Of a stretch of DNA of 64,000 nucleotides, positions 43,001-51,200 are shown in pieces. The notes beneath the pieces were generated by a model. The model saw only the letters and a list, made by a program, of their open reading frames with translations. It was not told the DNA's origin and searched no databases. The DNA is from Psychroserpens mesophilus. GTDB lineage: Bacteria > Bacteroidota > Bacteroidia > Flavobacteriales > Flavobacteriaceae. A program made the position numbers and the translations under genes. The stretch covers positions 18,447 through 82,446 of the forward strand of contig NZ_JXJP01000021.1 of the NCBI RefSeq assembly GCF_000826645.1, read 5' to 3'. Positions within the stretch are counted from its first letter, which is position 1. Each line of letters opens with the position of its first letter.

Positions 43001-45668
43001 AATTGCCAGAACTAACACAGGTTTCATCATTAACATTATTACAGCCATAAAAGATACTGAATTGATCTTCTATTGCTTCCATTTGACCACTACTATTTTC
43101 TTGCTCATAAATGGCGTATTGTTCACCAGGTTTAAAATCCTGTAATAAACGCAATGTGGCTATATCACAATTATCTGTATAAGTATAAGTGCCTGAATCG
43201 TCTTCTTCATTGTATTCATCAAGTAAGTCACAACTAATGATTTTATTATCATAAATGGCAATAAAAGCTTCCATGTATTGATCTTCTTTTTCCGAAGTAA
43301 GTACAGGTAAATTATTTGCGACTAAATGCTGGTTTATAACATCAATTTCATCCACAGCATAAGCTGTCGCATTAGCATAAGCTCTTAATGTGATACAATC
43401 TTGTTCAGTAATTTTACAGCTGTCGTCAATTAGGTGTAATTCAAAATAGGCTTTAGGTAAAATACAATCGCTTAACATATAGTCTTCAAGATACTCATTG
43501 AAAATATCCTCGTTAACAGTTAAAGTTTTATTTATGGTGTAGTTACCTTGTTTTAAAAGACCTTGAGTTGTAGTTATCGTTTTAGAATACTCGTCAGTTT
43601 GGTTTGTAGTAGAGGGTTCATTAGTACCTATAATAGTGTTTACTATTGAAGAAGGGCTTCCTGAATTTAAATCTGTTGATATTTCATCACCGCATTCATT
43701 TAAAATACTAAGATTTAAATTATAAACAAATGGATAATAAGTATCACAAAGTAAAACATCGCTGATTTTTGCCTTATAGGAAAGTATAAATTGATCATTA
43801 TCATTGATTGCGAAATGATTTCCAGTATATCGTAAACCATCCAAAAAGGGATTAAATGCTTGCGAATTAAATCTTTCATTTCTATCTATGTCAGTATCTG
43901 GATCATCACTATTAATTTTAGATAACAAGTCTATAGAGGCCATTGTTTGAGGGTTGCTGATAGCCTCAGATAACGCTTCTAAATTGTTTGGTGAATTTCC
44001 TGTTAATGCTGTTGCAATTGTCCTACCTTGAGGATCTAGATAACTAAGACTAATTTGTCCATTTGGATCTATAACCGTATTTTTTTTATAAAATCTACTA
44101 AACCCAACTTTGTATCCAAAAAGTCTATTTAATTCTGGCTGGTTAGGAGTTCCATAGTAATACTTCATTTCATGCCCACTACCAAGTTGATGATTATTCC
44201 CTACACCAGACTTTCGTTTGATACGGCCAGTATTATCATCAGTATATTGGATTTGAGAAAATGGATAATTATTTGCATGAGGCACAAAATAATCTTTAGG
44301 CTCTGTTTTAAGGTCAAGATTATCTGAATAGTACAAGCTAGCTCCAGAAATATCACTCATCCCTGAAGTACTAACACCCAAATCACAATCTAATGAATTG
44401 GGATCGGACCAATCAAAATCATAATGTGTATAAATTTCGTTATTGAGATTAAGGTTAAACTTCTCATGAAATTGTAAAGCTGAGATTTTAGTTGGTGATG
44501 GTAGCACTTCAATGGCAGCACGACCTTGATTATCATAGATAACTTCGCCAACAATAGCTGAATTGTCAGTATTTATTTTAGTAACTGTTTGTCTATTTCG
44601 AAGCGTGCCATCGAAATAACTTACAACTTCTTTCTTTTTTCCATCTTCAGCAAAAGATGCTTGGAATTGCCAGTTTTTATTATTTTCATGACTAAAGGTT
44701 GGAAAGTGGTCATTCCAATCTGAAACTTTTGTTTCTTCATCAATAGGACTGCTAGTCCATTCTCCAAAGTATAATTTTGAGGTATTTGTAAAGTCAAGAT
44801 TCCCAGAATAATCATCTGCTCTGAACCCAACAGCTCTTATTCTATATACTAGATAGCCATTAGCGTATACAAGTGGTATTCTGTATGATGTATTCTCAAT
44901 CCGTACTCTTGTACTGTTATTTTCAAAAGTTCTAAGGCTTAAGTTAATATCAGACTCATCAAGCGCTTGACTACCAACATTGGTAGGATAATTATCAATC
45001 CATGTCCATTCTAAATCATAGTATTTAGCACCTGTTATTGGATTCCAGTTAAATTCCACTTCTTTAGCTTCTGATGATGAAGTGTTTGAAACTTCAAACT
45101 CTCCATTTTCATTATAATTAAAGAATTTAGTAGTAATGTTTGGAAGTACTGTTGACAAACGTCTGTATCTATTTGACAAAAATCTTAGTTCTAAGTAAAC
45201 ATTCCCAGGGTTTGAAATGTTGATAGGGTTATTAGTATTCCTATCAATTATGGTAATGTCTTCAACATATATTTTAAGCCCTTGAGCATTATTAAACCGT
45301 TTTAAGTCTAAATCTTTGAAATTACCCACATTACCAAATGGGCTATATTCAATTTTTAAGACTTCACTAGTTGCAGGGTTTTCAGTGTTTGTAATTAAGT
45401 TTAGAGTATTCACTTTTAATTTAATCTCATAAGTAAACCAAATGGAAGGGTTGATTACAACATCATCTAAAATTCCAACTCTTACTTCAATTGCTGGTTT
45501 TTCAACAACACTATTAGGATTTGTAAAACTAGGATCCTCTATTGTTCTCATTAAACCTTCAATTAAATTAGAAGGCTGTATTACATCAGAGAGCTCTTCA
45601 GACTGCGCATTAAGAGTTGTTGTGATCAACAAAATGAGGATAAAAATCAGTGGAAAATTACGTTTCAT
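33996..45668 (-). CDS. Giant RHS-repeat polymorphic toxin (3890 residues)
   Basis: A Sec signal peptide (MKRNFPLIFILILLITTTLNAQ) is followed by about 2000 residues of beta-rich, Cys-containing sequence of the kind called DUF6443 in Flavobacteriia. YD/RHS repeats run through about residues 2030-2760 (for example TRFAYDKLGRIVMSQ, HQYFYDADNRITQVK, TYDKNGNIKTL). Asp-rich thrombospondin type 3-like repeats occupy about residues 3083-3333. The RHS core sequence ([44 protein letters not shown]) ends near residue 3613. The remaining 277 residues are unrelated to RHS and end with DHGKFWLYKTDDGYKVIVNH and HFHIGVPKD, a probable toxin domain of unknown type. The RHS part should form a shell enclosing the toxin. 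There is no T9SS tail. Start ATG 45668; no frameshift seen. Confidence 0.88.
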   Translation of the reverse strand: MKRNFPLIFILILLITTTLNAQSEELSDVIQPSNLIEGLMRTIEDPSFTNPNSVVEKPAIEVRVGILDDVVINPSIWFTYEIKLKVNTLNLITNTENPATSEVLKIEYSPFGNVGNFKDLDLKRFNNAQGLKIYVEDITIIDRNTNNPINISNPGNVYLELRFLSNRYRRLSTVLPNITTKFFNYNENGEFEVSNTSSSEAKEVEFNWNPITGAKYYDLEWTWIDNYPTNVGSQALDESDINLSLRTFENNSTRVRIENTSYRIPLVYANGYLVYRIRAVGFRADDYSGNLDFTNTSKLYFGEWTSSPIDEETKVSDWNDHFPTFSHENNKNWQFQASFAEDGKKKEVVSYFDGTLRNRQTVTKINTDNSAIVGEVIYDNQGRAAIEVLPSPTKISALQFHEKFNLNLNNEIYTHYDFDWSDPNSLDCDLGVSTSGMSDISGASLYYSDNLDLKTEPKDYFVPHANNYPFSQIQYTDDNTGRIKRKSGVGNNHQLGSGHEMKYYYGTPNQPELNRLFGYKVGFSRFYKKNTVIDPNGQISLSYLDPQGRTIATALTGNSPNNLEALSEAISNPQTMASIDLLSKINSDDPDTDIDRNERFNSQAFNPFLDGLRYTGNHFAINDNDQFILSYKAKISDVLLCDTYYPFVYNLNLSILNECGDEISTDLNSGSPSSIVNTIIGTNEPSTTNQTDEYSKTITTTQGLLKQGNYTINKTLTVNEDIFNEYLEDYMLSDCILPKAYFELHLIDDSCKITEQDCITLRAYANATAYAVDEIDVINQHLVANNLPVLTSEKEDQYMEAFIAIYDNKIISCDLLDEYNEEDDSGTYTYTDNCDIATLRLLQDFKPGEQYAIYEQENSSGQMEAIEDQFSIFYGCNNVNDETCVSSGNSFLPSYDSSLELPIWKHPKDLSGAPTIYYNDDAFLEEAYVDVKVEVDENGEFVVDNGDYIYSLEVDVEFIDDYLIGGIPRVDQEYHLINDEGKKVRPHHLAKEEDFINVWNDKWAHSLLFYHPEVGYSSYFKAICTNLGDNTSNPIQLSSTAFDDYIKSLSAADILNDSSLEAILDDPLALLLIDPFFNITYNVEQDAFYGITTIDSNNTGSNTITLDGSTYDFNNEKDARNALMKYALEHDLDGLGLPMWQHAYRLYNCGDITLFECEAPDSIGDIMTDLTPEEEEAYWASYRATYLSMKEKVIYIFSNIFAEQNGFNNSCIENLNSNPFAVINNYPSQLVTDIIESFYINTVTTGVCYNNGNAYEIKSRRYLPFDVVLGEDSGNPDALNNLIDSNDYDYWQFTGLCPTAVDMLYFIKGFFADVNKNDAFPIENGSGNQTAYNNVQYLTPDLYTALGGTVTIEDNDDQPLLGSTNGGIKIYTNGASAANSGDLAIRIGDDYDTDDISTNGDDETCAIYINDTDSDDTNYNWLDYGVQWSITNILDFVYTGTTQGQQTFTFLAKVSLSGDPDNIREVVFSGSSCANVANCGTDGSQAGNDEYDFIPVAGECEIRHIGMTILAPDKGDNWTPNHSTTYTDSPVDQGQRHDLIQGIADFVDNIYQDNVLFTSFHDQASNPFVKVERNLTNFIGGYDSYIMNISTNELRRQPQVDVTEDSTHGGYIMQSQNDNYNNTFRNIIENIPSNITEPIDVMYFVLLSDKVYDINGVIQSYNSFKNNPLIKKVFFIIPRIPSNVVPPMSNRSAYFEDVENWDPYEHNWTPYEFIELLIGDTPIEYNGITNTTLNSDYFAFNLTDLDESHPKLSYEPTVTHDFPELTTFLTNSYNEVFNQSTEVSSTDPCNPCTPIIPPTTSCNEAWDIYESGLGNDSNITNYSDLIPGLDLRDYEWLDEDKFCELNYKYSIEHYELYVSSVMNARDPSNPGINNAYYIEFPNFTSHDLGYGHPSTADAIQQYANYLLDYQDYVDYHSDIVNGGPEPTTEVSVPLNFLNFVAEEYIDMSGVCPRATLQINTPEIDVVDDCESFLTNLQNTYQNDLYEQYLEEQREYFRNEYLNAAMNSLVENLDLSYDDKEYQYTLYYYDQAGNLMQTVPPKGVYRLNSADHNQINNLRFNDGMSTNNSVNPIHSLKTRYKYNSLNQLVYQNTPDGGETRFAYDKLGRIVMSQNAKQAIPVNGFFQEVVEYPTFVNKIGVSTSGNDIESIVSGPWVAGASSQELIYDNGYIEWELLSPASMNMDIAVGLSYSDNDTTAEDIDYRLYQSPGSAQKLVGYDDFGTPQTVDQWQVGQKLRIERISGHIKFYVDNNFVHLMTDVDPTSPLRFDCAFNGIQPKAIRNIKIVNTWKTLESFSYTSYDDLGRINEAGQLKVPNNYYEINNEGRLIYTSNGNLVNDVNEFSFPNNISKVREEVTLTTYDTQSITNILPVFEDYNKFNNRNRVTAVLYYENYPDPFQITNYDNGLFYSYDIHGNVKELVTDIKDPRLEMMWQNLKKVSYEYDLISGNVNKVFYQKGYKDQFIHQYFYDADNRITQVKTSKDGIIWENEAEYDYYKHGPLARVLIGNKKVQGLDYAYTIQGWLKGVNSEKIDAEDDMGNDGYYGDHFKVAKDAFGFSLRYYNGDYEANEGARVSNLTGFMEISNRNLYNGNIKQMVTSLRGLNEEKLSSLSNLYKYDQLNRISSSYNQTIMELNSNNNFDTNNAGYDTQYTYDKNGNIKTLRRDAFGVNMDNFENYELYDNTNQLKHIKETANPSNFDIDIDEQNSENYVYDAIGQLVYDDSEQLKIAWTVSGKVKAIGGNKDIKFTYDGLGNRLSKTEVKKGGNSTTTYYLRDAQGNPLAVNNLNSFPSNNFLNWNTRYSLKEHNIYGSSRLGLQEYAAKRKENLLATLNYTDKELKKFRSQQQNIIDQSNTLLCENCAYSFNETDNSTGSIIDNLLDINLNTSNTFSFNTIISPLNNFQINTEELILELGESPFGTPSQGLNKIFLYLERNSDGTDFRYLPILKLVNNQVSPSILTTFTLTNPNDVTISSIDSLQDIFYTVEVTPSNELIVNLSLNGNQFSTSDNSLSMVSEQSNILSQFGSHISNNNFRMCNLSYNFDGVSRNFNFELKEQNPSDEFNSNTVELILTNLNESLWIEGGCGVDNDYDNDTVLDVYEDGNSGVDPSQDEDGDGILNYLDQDDPNVPVFVDNNNDGVNDVYDTDGDGIANWMDEDDDNDGILTKYEDADQNGSVLNDDTDNNWVPNYLDPDDDGDSIPTQNENADPNDDNEPSDAVDFDGDEIPNYLDNDDDDDTVLTIDEYLDGQDFDGDGALNYLDTDDDNDTVPTAFENTFPGDEYLLDTDGDGDPNFLDIDDDNDGYITQEEDDNFNNNPIDDDEDGDGHPDFLDAEDLNPNVPGPINMSYHYNLVGDKRYELSNHLGNVISVISDRKLPAFNIGKEWYGSKSFKDYWNPYNKSSLSVDEHTLHVKCHEPESGAYGKYVLDSGLTYSVQMDIGKENFMANLVFEILDPSGDPIYTQTVLESTTIGTQFTTNQSGTYVLLIYVDESFTQTEEFTISNLIIADVTGIAHDTNQIDLFGTFVPDVFAYNDYYPFGMLMPKRHDSEGNYRYGFNGMEADDEIKGGGNSYTSYFRQYDSRIGRWLSLDPEMENFPNQSPYNGFDNSPIKLSDPHGNCTTCPKPEQDGTEEGQISSTEGELYMGQRPIKTWWWHEGTDYTEKGWYSKEDYEYTQLDYENGQILLPREEKSLLNKLLTGNTRQRYIDITNDKVVEIKGGEGVYGIPVDEDGYMIGKLSYYFSKEPVALEVPWYIGGPSKKAGSVYAVGKGYKLGANFLFNSRGLAKAYLKRIILKLPKSQKPVKQWTVGADKTKKGLPNYVYSESATDHGKFWLYKTDDGYKVIVNHIKDGKNHFHIGVPKDANAIGNGADAAAKYFQTNRYKKIEEVNHAWFD
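34965..35082 (-). repeat. RHS-core segment repeated inverted at the window end
   Basis: These 118 bases, coding the conserved RHS core around [16 protein letters not shown], are identical to 63883-64000 on the other strand. The match runs out of the window, so the real length is greater. It is the recombination-competent boundary upstream of the variable toxin tip. Confidence 0.95.
35665..36422 (-). repeat. Thrombospondin type 3-like Ca2+-binding repeats within the RHS gene
   Basis: About 250 residues are built of Asp/Asn-rich units of the type DTDGDGIxNYxDxDDDNDG, each separated by 15-40 residues, with units such as DEDGDGILNYLDQDD and DFDGDEIPNYLDNDDD. The family binds calcium. The repeated GAT/AAT codons make the opposite strand carry spurious long frames. 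It sits between the YD repeats and the RHS core. Confidence 0.9.
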
Positions 45669-45692
45669 ACTATGGTAATGATTTACTAATGG

Positions 45693-46406
45693 TTACTGAA
45701 CAAAGACCTTATATGTTTTTAAGGGCTCAGATGGCACATAATTATTATTCTTTACTTGGATATACTTTTCTAAATTAAATAGACTTTCATCTATTTTAGG
45801 ATCTTTCTGAAAGTTAGTTTCTACAATTTCAAATCGTTCATTTTTAGTATTTTCCATTTCTGGATTTAATTTCTTTTCCATAGAAGAACTAAAAAAGTAA
45901 ACTTGTTTGGTTACCGCATAATTATTTTTTGAAATAAAAAAAATAATTTTGGAGTATGGCGAAATATTTCTAGGATCACTTAAAACACACTTCCAGCTAT
46001 TGGTCATATCAATGACCTTATTTGAATTGAAATTCTTAATTAATGCAAGAAATGGAACCTGTTCATTAAGTGATGTTTCAAAATTGTTTTGTTCTTTAGA
46101 GAAAATCATAGCTTTTTGAATATGATTTACTTTAAGGCTAAATGTTTTTGAAAACAGGAATTCGGTCTCTTTTAGTTTAAAGTAATAGTTTTGACCACTT
46201 TTTATGAGTTCTCCATTGAGCTCTTCCTTTTTAACTTCTGAAATACTATCTGTATATACTGTATAACGTAAGGTTTTTTTAAAATTTGAAACTTTATCAT
46301 ATTGTGCTTTAGCAAGGTTAATAATGCTGTCTAAATTTTGAGAATAGCAGCTAAAGCTAATAACAAGTACACAAATATTTATAAATAGCGTCTTAATCAT
46401 TTTCAA
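45693..46406 (-). CDS. Secreted/periplasmic LolA-like protein between the RHS genes
   Basis: A 237-residue protein with an N-terminal signal sequence (MKMIKTLFINICVLVISFSCYS). The Cys may be a lipobox but the -3/-2 residues are not canonical. The body is strand-rich and resembles LolA-like outer-membrane lipoprotein carriers or related DUF families (LRYTVYTDS, YYFKLKETEFLFSK, NERFEIVETNF). Its ATG overlaps the stop of the 585-residue gene by 14 bases, and the giant RHS gene starts 24 bases downstream. It may be a chaperone or lipoprotein factor for the RHS proteins. The fold guess is weak. Confidence 0.6.
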   Translation of the reverse strand: MKMIKTLFINICVLVISFSCYSQNLDSIINLAKAQYDKVSNFKKTLRYTVYTDSISEVKKEELNGELIKSGQNYYFKLKETEFLFSKTFSLKVNHIQKAMIFSKEQNNFETSLNEQVPFLALIKNFNSNKVIDMTNSWKCVLSDPRNISPYSKIIFFISKNNYAVTKQVYFFSSSMEKKLNPEMENTKNERFEIVETNFQKDPKIDESLFNLEKYIQVKNNNYVPSEPLKTYKVFVQ

Positions 46407-48150
46407 TCTTTTTTGTACTTGATCTAGTTTCTTGAATGGTCATTACACCTTTTTCAGTTTCTTTCTTAACCCTAACTAAACCACCTTCATTATCATACTC
46501 ATAAAACGTTGCAAAATTGTTTTCGTCTAGTTCTGCCATGAGTCTGTAATTTTCATTGTCATAAACAAAAGATTTCATGTTGCCATTAAATGGATGGACT
46601 CTAACATCATCAAAATATGCAGGATATCCTCCATCGTTGATTAAGTTTAAGTTAAAGTAAACAGCATGCGGAGGAATTTTAAAAGACCCAACAATACGTT
46701 GCCAGCCTTCAATAATTTCTCCAGAAGGGTAGAAGTTTTCAGAACCTATGAAGGTATTGGAACCAGTAGAATAGGTTACTTGAACAAAAGAATTATTATA
46801 AGATAGAACTTGTTCTAACTTCTCTTCTTTAACCCAAGCGCTTAACCAATATTTTTTGTTGCTTAGAGGTCTAAAAGAGTAACAATCTTCACATGTTTCA
46901 TTAGTTTGCCCACAATCCTCAACATCTATGTAGAGGCTTTGACTACAATTAAGACCTGTTGTACCAGTACTTGGAGGGCCGTAGGTAACTTTGTAATATC
47001 CTGTTTGAGTATATTGAAATTGAGCAGGATTATTAGTATTTGTATTTATAAGTACGCCATTATTATCATAAAAAGACCACAAATAATCTGTATAATGGGT
47101 ATCACTTACAAAAGTAACAGTATCATTCACACAGATATTATTTGAAGAAGCCGATATATCCGTTGTATTAGTACTGCAAGAGGCTTCAAAGTAAGCATAT
47201 CCAAAATGACCTCCATAACCACAATCTGCTACTTCAGCTACAATTTTTACTTCATCTCCAAGATTAACAAAATCTAATAAATTAATAATGCTTTTAGACC
47301 AATCCTTTTTTAAAACACCACCAACAGAGTCAAATTCAAATGTATTTTCGTCACCAAAAATTAAATATTCAGAACATTCAATTTTTTGTCCTTGAAATTC
47401 CAAAAAAACAGTGAAATAAGGCTTATGATGTGATTGAATATCCCCAAGATTATTTAGGTTGTTTGTATTGCAATCAATATCATAAACTATATGATCACAA
47501 ACACCAATGTCTTGAAATACTAATGCAAATCGATATTCAAAAACACTGTTTGAATTATCCACAATAAATGATTGCTCTATCCTATTGACATTATAGTCTA
47601 AACAACTATTACCTAACTTTACTGCATAATTACCTTCAATATTGCCTAAATCAATTCCATAAAGATCAGTTTGTCCAATTTGCCTCTCTTGTATTTCGAA
47701 TTCTAAAGCAGACAAAGGTTCTCCCGAATCATCGCCACAGTCCAAATCTTCCATAATAGAGTTATCGCAAATGACTAGACTAATATCATCTATATCGTCA
47801 TAAATGACATCGTATCCGTTTTCAATAGTATAGCCTTTATATACGCCTGTTCTTCGACACCAACCATTAAAGTTATTGTCTTCAAAACCCATATTAGTAC
47901 ATGAGGGCTGTAAGTTTGTGGGTATTAATAAATTGTTTTCATTGCCAATACTATTATAGCGTTTTATGTAGTAACTTCTCATTTTTGCTACTAATGCTTG
48001 AACATCAGAAGAGTTAGAATTTTCCTGAGAATATAATGCAGTATAATAAGCGCTATCAAAGTTAAGTTCGCTATCTGTTGGTGCTTGTTGTCCAAAACTT
48101 ATTTGAACGATACCTATAACAAGTATTAGTAATACATTAGTGGTTTTCAT
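46393..48150 (-). CDS. Secreted protein with PKD-like domain and RHS-like C-terminus
   Basis: A 585-residue protein starting at ATG 48150 with a Sec signal peptide (MKTTNVLLILVIGIVQISFGQ); an ATG at 48192 would put 14 residues before it. The protein has many Cys pairs, a PKD-like region (VNDTVTFVSDTHYTDYLWSF, FQYTQTGYYKVTYG), a jelly-roll-like section (YFNLNLINDGGYPAYFDDVRV) and ends with RHS-style FVYDNENYRLMAELDENNF and FYEYDNEGGLVRVKKE. The RHS-like end without a core or toxin suggests it forms part of a larger shell with the 1894- and 3890-residue proteins. It begins 61 bases after the 1894-residue gene. Confidence 0.75.
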   Translation of the reverse strand: MKTTNVLLILVIGIVQISFGQQAPTDSELNFDSAYYTALYSQENSNSSDVQALVAKMRSYYIKRYNSIGNENNLLIPTNLQPSCTNMGFEDNNFNGWCRRTGVYKGYTIENGYDVIYDDIDDISLVICDNSIMEDLDCGDDSGEPLSALEFEIQERQIGQTDLYGIDLGNIEGNYAVKLGNSCLDYNVNRIEQSFIVDNSNSVFEYRFALVFQDIGVCDHIVYDIDCNTNNLNNLGDIQSHHKPYFTVFLEFQGQKIECSEYLIFGDENTFEFDSVGGVLKKDWSKSIINLLDFVNLGDEVKIVAEVADCGYGGHFGYAYFEASCSTNTTDISASSNNICVNDTVTFVSDTHYTDYLWSFYDNNGVLINTNTNNPAQFQYTQTGYYKVTYGPPSTGTTGLNCSQSLYIDVEDCGQTNETCEDCYSFRPLSNKKYWLSAWVKEEKLEQVLSYNNSFVQVTYSTGSNTFIGSENFYPSGEIIEGWQRIVGSFKIPPHAVYFNLNLINDGGYPAYFDDVRVHPFNGNMKSFVYDNENYRLMAELDENNFATFYEYDNEGGLVRVKKETEKGVMTIQETRSSTKKIEND

Positions 48151-48211
48151 ATTTTGAACTCTTGATTTATATGCAGATCCTATTTTTATCATATCGTTTT
48201 ATAAATAATCA

Positions 48212-51200
48212 TTAGTTTCCATTTGGATTAGTTTCTTCAGGACAATCTTTTATTCTTACCTCTAATACTGCCGCATTATTTGGATTAACCTTCAGACTAT
48301 TTCTGCCTGAGTGAGAGTTTAAGCCACTTATTTCACTATTAGTATTAGTAATTGAACTCTTTATTTTAAAATGTTCATTATCACAATCAGAAGTATTATC
48401 CTCAAATCCATCGAAGCCTATTTCTCTATATTGACCATTTGATGTGACAGCTACTGGTAATTTATAGTTATAACCATACTGAGCAGAAGAATAACGGTCT
48501 AAAGCATCTTTGTTTTCTAATTCAGCTCCATATGGATTATATAATGACACCCGAGACGCAAATGTCCATTTACTATCGGTTTCGGTTATAGAAGGATTAA
48601 TATACCATTGAAGGTTAGTATTATCCAACTTATAAAATGGATCAAACTCCATGAAAAAGCCTGCTTTTCTAGGATTATAACCTAGATTACTATTCAAGTT
48701 TAAATTATCGTCATTATCATCATCATTATATCTTCCCGTCAAGAAAGCAAATGATTCGTTAGCCCTCCATTCATTTTTGATATTATATAAATAAGGATTG
48801 TAAGCTTCATCTCCTTCGTACACAAATTCAAGTATTCCCTGATCGTTATATTTCATTTTAGGAAGATTACACTCACATGGAGCAGGCCATGTGTCGGAAT
48901 ATCTGATAGCTGATGCATTAATTATCCTTTGATCGTTCCATGTTGAAGGTGTAGCTATAAAAGATGTTTCATTTAAGTCATTATAGTTATCATCATCAAC
49001 ACCATCAATATTGATAGGATTTTTCATTAAAGTGACGCTTCCCATACTTGCTGTCTGCAAGTTTTTATATCCAGACTTAATTACCTTAATGCGTTCAGCG
49101 TTATTGAAGAATAAACCATTCTCATCAATAAGCGAAAATGAATTACCATTTAATGCTGTAACCCAACACCTTGAACTACTTAATGCACTTTTAGCCAATA
49201 CTTCGTCTCCATCAATCAAGTAATTTGAAGCATTATTTACCGAGTACAAGTTGTTGCTTGGTGAGTTTAAAAGAAGACTAATCCCTAAATTATTTGATGC
49301 AGATGACATGGCTTTATAATGCCAATATGCTGGGTAACTAAAGTTGTAATACCTATCATTTTTGTATTCATTATCTGTTTCAGTTAAAATCACTTGACCT
49401 GTTTCTGCATCCCAAGCTAAGTTTTTAGTTGTTACCACCGCTCCTAAATCTGTTGCCTTTTTCTCAACCATAATTCCAGTTTTATGAATTACCTTCGTTG
49501 TTGTGGCCATTTTGAGCTCTGTAGTATGTATAGAAATTAGTGGTGTAACACTTGCACTAAAAAATGGGAATAGACCATAAATTGTACCTCCAAGATTAAC
49601 ATCTGCCCCATAACTTTTCAAACTACTTTTAGAATTTCTAAAATCATTAACTACATTATAATCTACACCTATTGTACGTTCCTCAACTTTGCCTTCTTTA
49701 TCGATTGTTAAGAGGTTGTTGTCTAAATTATTATTGACATCCATATCATATAGGTATTCTACTTTAGAGACAGGATCGTTTGGCATAGATTCTCTATAGA
49801 TAGTCTGACTCCACTGTTTTCCATCCATGTCATTGGTGGTAATTGAAAATCCTTGTGACATAGACAATGCTTTTTCAGTATAAACATTTATACCCAAGAT
49901 TGATGCAATTATAGACACTCCGCCTGGAGGAAAATTTACAGGATGTGGTCCATCTAAAGTTGTATGCTTTGTAATTGTAGGATAGTCTTTAGACGTATAA
50001 AAAACATTTACAACTTTACCAGTACCATTGTTACCAATTTCAAGTGTTGTATCTCCACCATTATTTGTATGCGTCCCTCTTTGTAGGTTTGAAACAGTTA
50101 CTTGACCATAGGTTATTTTAGCAGAAGGGAAGAATGATACGCCAAAAGGCTTTTCAGTGTAACCTTGTTCTTCTGGTGCTAGAAGCTTGTCGTCATTTAC
50201 ACCATCAAAAAACGGTTCTATGTATGGGTTTTCTTTGCTTCCAAAAGGCTCGAAAGTTGCAACACCACTAGAACTTCCGTCTATATAATCATAATCGTAT
50301 TCTTGTCCATAAGACATTCTGTAAAGATGTTCGTTATCAGGATTGCTAGCACTAACCATTGTATCCCATTGGTCAAACATTTCTACTTTGGTAACTTTAA
50401 GTCCCCCTCCAATTTTATCTGTAGGACTTTGTAGTCTTATCCACGACTTTGTATTACTGAATAATTGTGCACAACCTCTATTTTTGAGTTCTGTATTAGG
50501 ACCAACAAAAAGGGAATACATTTGTCCAATTTTATTGACAATATTCCAAGCCACGTCCATGACTCCTAGATTTTGTTCATACTCAGTACCTTCATAAACC
50601 ACATTATTTAAATACTGTCTTCCAAAATACCAACCCGCTTTAGCGATTGGGTGCACTCCATCTGGAGTCATATAACTTTTGTTTAAGTGAGTATAACTTA
50701 CAGGAATGGCTGCGAAAATTTTATTATTAGATACGAATACATTAAATTTCTCCTCAATTTCTAAACTATTATCTATCTTGAAATAACCTTCAACAAAATC
50801 ATATCTGCTATTATTACCTCTATCCATATTTAGTAAAAACCTAAAGTAGATAGGGTCATTTATAATCTCAGAGAGAAAATTTTCTTGAAAAGTTGTTGGA
50901 GAAATTGGTGTATCAGGAGCAGATAAAAGCTCAGGATTCGTATCATCTCCAAGCTCTATGTACAAATATTTATTATGATTATTATTATCGTACAGTTTAT
51001 TACTGTAAGGAGAAGAAGGAGTTAATGAGGATCCTGCACCTCTTACTTTAAACATCTGCATAGCATTTCTTTCCTGCACATGAGTGTAATCATCAGCTTC
51101 ATAAGCTAATTCTATTTTACCACCTGATGGTAAATTTATTGATCTCATGGTCCAAACTGCAGCATTTTTATTTGCTTCTTCACTATCTTGATTAACATAA